Source of the DNA: Rubrobacter sp. | Lineage (GTDB): Bacteria; Actinomycetota; Rubrobacteria; Rubrobacterales; Rubrobacteraceae | DNA length: 5,570 bases | Direction of reading: 5' to 3' | NCBI GenBank assembly: GCA_019247245.1 | Contig: JAFAPF010000175.1 | Location: 1 to 5,570 of the forward strand | Shown: piece after piece, positions 1 through 4,661 of the stretch | Layout of the letters: the number at the start of each line of letters is the position of its first letter | Position numbering within the stretch: position 1 is the stretch's first letter | Position numbers and translations under genes: made by a program | The notes under the pieces: generated by a model | Told to the model about the DNA's origin: nothing | Seen by the model: only the letters and a program-made list of their open reading frames with translations | The model's database searches: none

Positions 1-15
1 ACCAAACAGGACAGT

Positions 16-1074
16 TTGCTAGGCGGACTGACGAGTCGGATCGTCGATACTCCCCGTCTGAAAACGCATTTGTTGGTGGGGGGGCTAAAGAACGGCAAGC
101 CTGTACTATTTATTCACGGCAACGTCTCCTCTTGTCGTTTCTTCGAAGAGACTCTAGCGGCACTCCCATTTGGCTATCGTGGGCTAGCCCCCGACCTAAG
201 AGGTTTCGGTGAGTCCGAAACTAAACCGCTAAACGCCAGTAAGGGGCTGCGGGATTTCTCCGAGGATCTGCATGCCCTGCTAACAACCCTAGGACTTGGG
301 CAAGATCAGAAGATTCATTTGGTTGGCTGGTCTATGGGCGGTGGTATAGCCATGCAGTACACCATTGATCATGCAGATAAGGTTGCCTCAGTTACCCTTA
401 TCAACCCTATACCGCCCTACGGGATAGGCGGTACGAAGGACGCCAACGGGACGCCGATCTGGGATGACTTTGCGGGAGGTGGTGGGCGGATCGTTCAGGA
501 ATTCGTCTACCGCCTGCGGGATGGCGATCGGACAACCGAATCCCCGGTGTCACCTCGCAACGTGATGAACTTGACCTACTTCAAGCCACCTTTCCGGGCT
601 GCCGCCGAGCGGGAGGAGATCTTTCTTTCGGCGCTGTTAAGCACACAGATCGGGGTAGAGAACTATCCTGGAGATAGGCCAATTTCCAAGAATTGGCCTT
701 ATGTTGCCCCCAGCTCCATTCCCGCCTACGGGATCGTCAACGCCATGTCCCCCAAGTACTGCAAATTGGAGGATTTTGCTACGATCAGCCCTAACCCCAA
801 CGTGTTGTGGATTCGTGGGGCGAAGGATATGATCGTTTCCGATGAGTCGCCGATCGATTTTGCCGAGCTTGGCCAACGTAATCTACTGCCCTACTGGCCA
901 GGGGAGGAGGTTTATCCGCCTCAGCCCATGATCACCCAGACGAGAACCGTGCTGAATTCTTATCAAGCTCAGGGTGGCAATTACCACGAAGAAGTCATCG
1001 ATGGTTGCGGCCATTCTCCGCATATAGAAAAGCCTGAATACTTCCGACGAGCGTTGTTTGAATTTCTCCACTAG
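16..1074 (+). CDS. alpha/beta hydrolase, start uncertain (frame open to left edge)
   Basis: This is a probably cytoplasmic serine hydrolase of the alpha/beta fold; its substrate is unknown. Seen from the TTG at 16: an HGN oxyanion-hole turn at residues 34-36, the strand PDLRGFGES at 59-67, and the nucleophile elbow GWSMGG at 104-109 with Ser106. The acid is probably Asp271 in RGAKD, and the base is His333 in CGHSPH near the C-terminus, so the triad is intact. Residues of about 130-240 form the lid, with PPYGIGGTKD and the later NAMSPKYC. From memory, these stretches belong to an uncharacterised hydrolase subfamily found in several phyla. There is no signal peptide. The start is uncertain: TTG at 16 has only an AGGA at 8-11 with 4 bases of spacing, and the frame continues to base 1 without a stop, so the true start may lie outside the window. 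The gene ends in tandem TAG stops (1072-1077), with no clear terminator hairpin after it. Confidence 0.93.
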   Translation: MLGGLTSRIVDTPRLKTHLLVGGLKNGKPVLFIHGNVSSCRFFEETLAALPFGYRGLAPDLRGFGESETKPLNASKGLRDFSEDLHALLTTLGLGQDQKIHLVGWSMGGGIAMQYTIDHADKVASVTLINPIPPYGIGGTKDANGTPIWDDFAGGGGRIVQEFVYRLRDGDRTTESPVSPRNVMNLTYFKPPFRAAAEREEIFLSALLSTQIGVENYPGDRPISKNWPYVAPSSIPAYGIVNAMSPKYCKLEDFATISPNPNVLWIRGAKDMIVSDESPIDFAELGQRNLLPYWPGEEVYPPQPMITQTRTVLNSYQAQGGNYHEEVIDGCGHSPHIEKPEYFRRALFEFLH

Positions 1075-1538
1075 TAGATACCTCATCGCGAATTAGCCGA
1101 GGATCCGATGTAGGTTGAGGATCAAACCCAGCCCATCTTGCACATAAAAACTATACTCCGGGTTCCTTTATGCTTGAAGGCTTGCGCCTAACCTAGGACG
1201 GTGGCTGACTCTACTCACCTAACTGCCTGAAAAAAGCCAACCTGTTGAAAAGCAGCCGCCGAGGAGAGGCCATATTGCGAGTTGGCGACACTAAAGCTAC
1301 TCGGGTAGCGGCCCCGGGGCTGATTCTTAGCATCTTCCTGGTAGCTGTCGCTAGTAACCAGTTTGGTACCACTAAAGGATCTACATGAGTAGCTCTCTCG
1401 CATCAACAATAGTAATAACATCGGTCCCACCAGGCACCCATTTCGAGGAGAGCTCACAAGACGTACTCGAGCAGCCCCATCGGTGCTCGATAATCTCCCG
1501 CTCGTGCCGTTTGGTCATTTGCATACTAGACTCATTTG
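1075..1538. other. non-coding or decayed stretch after the hydrolase
   Basis: No intact gene, tRNA, insertion-sequence end or convincing terminator is visible here. Short protein-like stretches occur on the minus strand, for example 1167-1093, which reads 24 residues ending LGLILNLHRILG before a stop, and 1524-1381 (listed separately). They lie in different frames separated by stops. The simplest reading is further debris downstream of the decayed polymerase on the same strand, but this is inference. A 5-bp perfect stem with a TCGG loop (GCTAC/GTAGC, 1296-1309) is followed directly by the palindrome GCCCCGGGGC (1311-1320). Neither is followed by a T run on either strand. Confidence 0.5.
1381..1524 (-). 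CDS. doubtful 47-residue reading frame downstream of the polymerase remnant
   Basis: On the minus strand, an ATG at 1524 opens 47 codons ending at a TAG at 1381-1383. It lies 14 bases after the stop of the polymerase remnant, on the same strand. The translation looks protein-like in its second half (WVPGGTDVITIVDARELLM), with two cysteines at 18 and 23. I do not recognise the family. There is no clear ribosome binding site, and the frame cannot be continued past the stop into anything convincing. It could be a small gene, the 5' end of a broken gene, or chance. The decayed polymerase next door makes debris the likeliest reading. Confidence 0.2.
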   Translation of the reverse strand: MQMTKRHEREIIEHRWGCSSTSCELSSKWVPGGTDVITIVDARELLM

Positions 1539-2093
1539 TTAGTCTCTACCCCACGAGTTCTGTATCTTTGCTTCAGCACAGTCGGATGGTTTGCCAGGAA
1601 CATTTACATACTCAGGGCCAAGAATCTCGGCCACCGCGCCCTGAAGGGCGTCTGCAAGCCACCCTTTGGCCTCTTCTGACTTTTCTCCTGTTGGTGCTTC
1701 GAGCAACACCACATCATGCATAGAGAGTAGGATCTCGATATCATGATGCTCATCTCGCTATCTTGCAAGTTTGGCAAGCGCACTCTTCAAGATGTCCGTT
1801 CCGGTCGTCTGAATAGGGGCGTTAAGCCTCTCGGTGCACGAGGGACGGCCTTTAAACTGCTGACGCGCCCGTCGGCGCACGAGCACGCTCTTAACCACCA
1901 TCTCGGGTCGGTTGCCGAACTCGTTTTGCCACGTGGCAGCGCGTGGGGATACTTCTTCCAAACCTTTTAGTAGCTTTTTGATGTCCTTCTCGGTGACATC
2001 TACGCTTTTGAGGCTTGCGAAAACCTCCTCTCTAAGGGCCGTGCTCGTCCTCACTGGGCAGGATCGAAGGGCTACATAAGCTATCCGATGCAA
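1539..2093 (-). pseudogene. decayed family A DNA polymerase, C-terminal palm fragment (polA-like)
   Basis: Read on the minus strand, this is the last 170 or so residues of a family A DNA polymerase. Seen in order: the stretch around TEKDIKKLLKGLEEVSP with the TW that follows it, an arginine-rich RRRARQQFKGRPS, the motif RLNAPIQTTGTDILK (near 1829-1783) matching the family's N-T/A-P-I/V-Q-G-T-x-A-D block, then LLSMHDVVLLEAP (motif C, near 1730-1692), and a terminal NSWG just before the stop. Several lesions are visible. An in-frame TAG at 1760-1758 separates the two blocks, which are in the same frame. Motif C reads HDV instead of HDE, losing the conserved catalytic-region glutamate, and QGT reads QTT. 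The fingers with the O-helix, the first palm aspartate and all upstream domains are absent; homology fades above about 2036. The stretch 2037-2093 is included only because the frame is open. This is not the cell's working replicative or repair polymerase. Confidence 0.72.
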
Positions 2094-2180
2094 AGCCCCG
2101 AAGACGTCTCAACGGCTCTGAAGATCCTCAGCTGGAACTACGACCGGGCGAAGGCCGCTGCCGAACGTCGCGCCGTCTAA
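2061..2180 (+). pseudogene. protein-like 3' tail of an unidentified gene
   Basis: The plus-strand frame ending at TAA 2178-2180 reads about 39 residues that look like the end of a real protein. It begins GSKGYISYPMQSPEDV, continues into a probable amphipathic helix rich in Ala, Lys and Arg (YDRAKAAAERRAV), and then stops. An ATG at 2088 lies inside it. The frame stays open back to a TAG at 1971, but before about 2036 the DNA is better explained as the polymerase remnant on the other strand, so the two fragments appear to meet near 2036-2061. I cannot name the family. It is either a truncated gene end left at a rearrangement junction or a chance open frame. Confidence 0.3.
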
Positions 2181-2426
2181 GTCAGCAGAAGCTAGAAGGG
2201 CAAGACCCGCAGACTATGCAAAGCGACCGTGTTTTACCGCAGGCAGGTGATAAAGGCGAACCTATCTGGAGCCGGGCCGATGAAACCAGCGGCACCGGAG
2301 GACTCCACTCCACCCGAGGATCCACCCGCTGCAAGTAGAGAACTACTCCACGCTCTCCGCGAGCACTGATCGGATTAGCAGCATGCTGTGCTGCCCATGG
2401 AAGGAACGATTGAAGTTAATGAATTT
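2181..2426. other. gene-free stretch upstream of the ccdA leader
   Basis: I found no supported gene or RNA here on either strand. Plus-strand frames are broken by stops. A minus-strand frame is open for about 60 codons (2340 down to about 2163) but reads as low-complexity Ser/Pro/Cys sequence without a recognisable motif. Near the right end is a 6-bp inverted repeat, GCAGCA/TGCTGC (2378-2394, 5-base loop), which contains the palindrome CAGCATGCTG (2379-2388). It lacks a following T run, so I do not call a terminator. The last 40 bases become AT-rich, as expected of a promoter region, but no good -35/-10 pair is evident. Confidence 0.45.
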
Positions 2427-2459
2427 GTAATAGACTGGTAATAGATCAGTAAGAGGCTC
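2416..2459 (+). promoter_or_regulatory. 11-bp-period direct repeat, candidate OmpR-family operator before ccdA
   Basis: GTAATAGA occurs at 2427-2434 and again at 2438-2445, exactly 11 bases apart. A degenerate third unit, GTAAGAG, starts in the same phase at 2449, and TTAAT starts in phase at 2416. Tandem direct repeats spaced about one helical turn apart are the usual target of OmpR/PhoB-type winged-helix regulators, and such a regulator is encoded at 3969 in this window. The array ends about 16 bases before the ccdA start codon. It would therefore overlap the core promoter or the early leader, which fits repression more easily than classical activation. The binding protein is inferred. Confidence 0.4.
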
Positions 2460-2463
2460 GTGC

Positions 2464-2467
2464 GAGG
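2464..2467 (+). promoter_or_regulatory. ribosome binding site of ccdA
   Basis: GAGG lies 8 bases before the ATG at 2476, within the purine-rich run from 2464 to 2474. It supports ATG 2476 as the ccdA start. Confidence 0.6.
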
Positions 2468-2475
2468 ATAGGGGC

Positions 2476-3180
2476 ATGCCCGAGCCAACACTCATTCTCG
2501 CAGCAGCCGCTGGGCTTATATCGTTCCTGTCACCGTGTATGCTGCCGGTCATCCCCGCATTCTTCGCGCAGTTAGTAGGCGTATCGCTGGGCGTGACAGA
2601 GCTCAAGCGGAGGGATGTCTTCTCAAGCACGGTTATGTTCGTAGTTGGGTTCTCGACCGTGTTTGCCGTCATGGGTGTGGTGCTCAATGCGCTACTACAT
2701 CAGGCTACGACGGAAGTGCTGACGTGGCTTTCACGCGTAGCGGGTGTAGTCATCATTGTCCTCGGGTTGCACCTGAGCGGCCTTCTTAAAGTACCGGCTC
2801 TCGACCGGCGGTACTCTGCAAGCCCGGGGAGGAGGCTGAAGCCGGGTTATCTCCTGTCTTTCCTATTCGGTGCTTCTTTTGCGGTAGCTTGGATACCCTG
2901 TGTCGGTCCAGTTCTTGGCAGCACACTCGCGCTCGCCGCTGCACAACCGGTCTCGGCTTTCCCCTTGCTGCTCGCGTACGCGTTCGGGCTCGGAGCACCC
3001 TTTCTGCTCGTAGGATTGTTCCCCTCCTGGGGATTTGCGTTCATCAAGCGGCATCGACGGTGGGCGAAGCGCATACATACGGCGTTCGGCGTCGTCCTCA
3101 TCGGGATGGGCGTGCTCGTGTTCACCGAGCAACTCAGCCCCCTTGCCAACTTCGAGGTACTAACGCAGGTGCTACTATGA
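2476..3180 (+). CDS. ccdA: cytochrome c biogenesis / thiol-disulfide interchange membrane protein CcdA
   Basis: This integral membrane protein of the CcdA/DsbD-beta family takes electrons from cytoplasmic thioredoxin and passes them across the membrane to an extracytoplasmic thioredoxin-like partner. At 234 residues it has the compact CcdA size, without the added domains of full-length DsbD. Seen: about six hydrophobic segments (roughly 5-35, 50-72, 80-105, 122-150, 160-185 and 198-220). The two redox cysteines stand in their family motifs: Cys21 in SFLSPCMLP and Cys142 in AWIPCVGPVLGS. These form the transmembrane disulfide in characterised homologues. The start is ATG at 2476 with GAGG eight bases upstream. 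The stop overlaps the next start as ATGA (3177-3180), so translation is probably coupled to the thioredoxin gene, its likely electron acceptor. Expression may be controlled through the 11-bp repeats just upstream. No cytochrome c or haem-handling genes are in view, so a role in cytochrome maturation as opposed to general disulfide reduction cannot be decided. Confidence 0.95.
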   Translation: MPEPTLILAAAAGLISFLSPCMLPVIPAFFAQLVGVSLGVTELKRRDVFSSTVMFVVGFSTVFAVMGVVLNALLHQATTEVLTWLSRVAGVVIIVLGLHLSGLLKVPALDRRYSASPGRRLKPGYLLSFLFGASFAVAWIPCVGPVLGSTLALAAAQPVSAFPLLLAYAFGLGAPFLLVGLFPSWGFAFIKRHRRWAKRIHTAFGVVLIGMGVLVFTEQLSPLANFEVLTQVLL

Positions 3181-3863
3181 GATTAGAAGCACCAAGGCCT
3201 GTACTGCTCGTTCTGACGCTACTACTGATCACGGGGGCGATCGCCGCCCTCGAGTTCAAACTGGGTGTACCGGGTGCGAGAGATACGCGGGCGGACGCTA
3301 CTGTAGTACCTCGCGAACCGACCGGGGACTCAGCAAAGGATACGCTTCAGCCTACCTATAGACAGGTAGCGAAGGAGGCGATTGCAAGTAAAGAAGCAAG
3401 CTTCTCGCATGCCAAGGAAATCATGGATCCTACGGGGTTCATTAACACCGACGGGGTATCGATCAAGTCCTTGATCGGCAAAAAGGTTGTCCTGCTCGAT
3501 TTCTGGGCGTACAGTTGTTCCAACTGCAAGAACGTGGAACCTTACCTCAACGCCTGGTACGACAGGTATAGAGAGGATGGCCTGCAGGTCATAGGTGTGC
3601 ACACGCCGGAATTCGCGTTCGAAAAAGATCGTGGCAACGTTGAAGACGCTGTTAAGCAGGCAAACATCAAGTATCCCGTCGTTCTCGACAATAATAAGGC
3701 CACTTGGGACGCCTACAACCAGCTCTATTGGCCAGCACTGTACCTAATCGATGCTGACGGCTTTATCCGGTACGCGCATTTCGGAGAGGGGGCCTACGAC
3801 GAGACTGAGCAAGAGATCCAGATGCTCTTGTCGGAGCGCGATCAGGAGCTAGCCTCAACATGA
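3177..3863 (+). CDS. membrane-anchored thioredoxin-like protein, TlpA/DipZ type
   Basis: This 228-residue protein is probably tethered outside the membrane, where it would reduce protein disulfides with electrons received from CcdA. Seen: an uncleaved-looking hydrophobic anchor at about 8-25 after two arginines, without a lipobox cysteine; a polar linker at 30-80; then a thioredoxin-fold domain at about 85-220. The active site is Cys114-Ser-Asn-Cys117 in FWAYSCSNCKNVEPYL, and the cis-proline is probably Pro186 in YWPALYLID. The W-x-YSCxNC form resembles the thioredoxin domain of DipZ proteins, where CcdA and the thioredoxin are fused, more than the WCxxC of ordinary TlpA/ResA. The C-terminal domain found in DipZ is absent. 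I chose the ATG at 3177 because it overlaps the ccdA stop and gives a proper membrane anchor. The frame is open further upstream to 2889, but that part is a shadow of ccdA. Confidence 0.9.
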   Translation: MRLEAPRPVLLVLTLLLITGAIAALEFKLGVPGARDTRADATVVPREPTGDSAKDTLQPTYRQVAKEAIASKEASFSHAKEIMDPTGFINTDGVSIKSLIGKKVVLLDFWAYSCSNCKNVEPYLNAWYDRYREDGLQVIGVHTPEFAFEKDRGNVEDAVKQANIKYPVVLDNNKATWDAYNQLYWPALYLIDADGFIRYAHFGEGAYDETEQEIQMLLSERDQELAST

Positions 3864-3955
3864 TGCGGACGGTGGACTTTATCGCCAGACCCCTGCTACT
3901 CCAGTGTCCCTTCGGTGTCTTGGCACATCCCCACTATAATTGGTGGAAAGACTAG
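3860..3955 (+). CDS. possible 31-residue reading frame overlapping the thioredoxin stop
   Basis: Tandem ATG codons at 3860-3865 overlap the thioredoxin TGA in the ATGA fashion seen at the two other junctions in this window. An AGGAG at 3844-3848 lies 11 bases upstream, which is long but possible. The product would begin MMRTVDFIARPLLLQCPFG and end at a TAG at 3953-3955. It is unrecognised, has a short hydrophobic middle, and contains the candidate promoter of the next gene. It may be a leader-like peptide, the stub of a lost third operon gene, or chance. Confidence 0.2.
   Translation: MMRTVDFIARPLLLQCPFGVLAHPHYNWWKD
3904..3940 (+). promoter_or_regulatory. candidate promoter and 11-bp direct repeat before the response regulator
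   Basis: A perfect TATAAT stands at 3935-3940, which would place the transcript start near 3947 and leave a leader of about 20 bases before the TTG at 3969. There is no good -35 hexamer at 16-18 bases; TTGGCA at 3920-3925 is only 9 bases away. Instead GTGTC occurs at 3904-3908 and 3915-3919, exactly 11 bases apart, covering roughly -43 to -28. A weak -35 replaced by an 11-bp direct repeat is the arrangement of promoters activated by PhoB/OmpR-type regulators, so autoregulation is plausible. The repeat word differs from the one before ccdA. Confidence 0.4.
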
Positions 3956-3959
3956 GTGG
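3954..3959 (+). promoter_or_regulatory. ribosome binding site deciding the response regulator start
   Basis: AGGTGG lies 9 bases before the TTG at 3969. It supports that codon over the in-frame GTG at 3915, which lies upstream of the TATAAT and would add 18 residues foreign to the receiver fold. Confidence 0.55.
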
Positions 3960-3968
3960 GCGGAAACT

Positions 3969-4661
3969 TTGGCGGCCAAAATCTTAGTTGTGGACGACGA
4001 ACCCAACATCCGAGAGGTGGCGGGTTTGTACCTACGCCGGGACGGCCACGTAGTAGTTTCGGCTGCCGACGGCGACGAGGCGCTGCGGCTGTATCAGCAG
4101 ACCCACCCCGATCTCGTCGTGCTCGACCTTATGCTGCCCGGTATGAGCGGCCTGGAGGTATGCCGTCGGCTCCAAGCGGACCGGCGGGTACCTCTGATCA
4201 TGCTTACTGCAAAGGGTGAAGAAGAGGATAGGATAGTCGGCTTGGGCGTAGGCGCTGACGATTATGTGGTCAAGCCCTTCTCGCCTCGCGAACTGGTGGC
4301 CCGAGTAGAAGCAGTACTCCGGCGCGTCAGTGACACTGAGGCAGCTTCGGTAACCGAAAAAGCACTGATGTTTGACGAGCTTAGAATCGAGCCGAGCACG
4401 CGTGAAGTGACGGTCTGCGGCAAACCTATAACCCTGACTGCCAGAGAATTCGATCTCCTTTACTATCTGGCCTCCCAACCCAAACAGGTTTTCACGCGCG
4501 ACCAACTGATGGAAGCAGTGTGGGGATATACCTTCGCTGCCGAGACTAGTACGGTAACGGTGCACGTGCGCCGGCTACGCGAGAAGATAGAACCTGATCC
4601 TGCTAAACCCCGTTATCTACTTACCATATGGGGCATCGGTTATAGGTTCGTGGGAGAATGA
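3969..4661 (+). CDS. OmpR/PhoB-family response regulator, winged-helix DNA-binding
   Basis: This cytoplasmic transcription factor would be activated by phosphotransfer from the kinase encoded next. Its length of 230 residues is normal for the family. The receiver domain (about 4-115) has the acidic pair Asp9-Asp10, the phosphoacceptor Asp53 in LVVLDLMLPGMSG, the switch Thr80 in MLTAK, and Lys102 in VVKPFSPREL, so every catalytic position is present. A linker leads to a C-terminal winged helix (about 130-228) with LTAREFDLLYYLASQP, a likely recognition segment around VTVHVRRLREKIEPD, and the closing wing motif WGIGYRF. The start is the TTG at 3969, which gives the usual MAAKILVVDDEP beginning and has AGGTGG upstream. 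Its stop overlaps the kinase start as ATGA. Such regulators bind tandem repeats about 11 bp apart, and repeats of that spacing lie before both this gene and ccdA. The regulon itself cannot be read from the sequence. Confidence 0.96.
   Translation: MAAKILVVDDEPNIREVAGLYLRRDGHVVVSAADGDEALRLYQQTHPDLVVLDLMLPGMSGLEVCRRLQADRRVPLIMLTAKGEEEDRIVGLGVGADDYVVKPFSPRELVARVEAVLRRVSDTEAASVTEKALMFDELRIEPSTREVTVCGKPITLTAREFDLLYYLASQPKQVFTRDQLMEAVWGYTFAAETSTVTVHVRRLREKIEPDPAKPRYLLTIWGIGYRFVGE

Noticed and set aside
1215..1457. 80-residue minus-strand open frame
   Set aside because: Serine-rich with no recognisable motif. It overlaps the 47-residue frame at 1381-1524 and has no supporting ribosome binding site.
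1385..1723. 112-residue plus-strand open frame
   Set aside because: It has irregular composition with no domain, and its second half is antisense to the polymerase motif C region.
1743..1970. 75-residue plus-strand open frame
   Set aside because: It is antisense to the recognisable polymerase remnant and has no family features of its own.
2403..2431. GGAAC as an ECF-type -35, or TGTAAT (2426-2431) as a -10, for ccdA
   Set aside because: GGAAC has no matching -10 motif at 16-18 bases, and TGTAAT has no -35 at the right distance. The ccdA promoter is therefore left unassigned.
1075..2475. tRNA, CRISPR array or insertion-sequence ends in the long gap
   Set aside because: No T-arm-like GTTCGA block, no regularly spaced long repeats and no terminal inverted repeats with target duplications could be found by eye.
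2889..3176. N-terminal extension of the thioredoxin reading frame by 96 residues
   Set aside because: It overlaps ccdA in another frame, is arginine-rich and unlike any signal sequence. The ATG at 3177 gives a proper membrane anchor and couples to the ccdA stop.
3920..3940. TTGGCA with TATAAT as a standard sigma-70 promoter
   Set aside because: The spacer is only 9 bases, far too short for a -35/-10 pair.
3915..3968. GTG start at 3915 for the response regulator
   Set aside because: The extra 18 residues are foreign to the receiver fold and would begin upstream of the TATAAT. TTG at 3969 has AGGTGG at 9 bases and gives the normal family length.
4032..4565. 177-residue minus-strand open frame over the response regulator
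   Set aside because: It is the antisense of a complete receiver and winged-helix protein.
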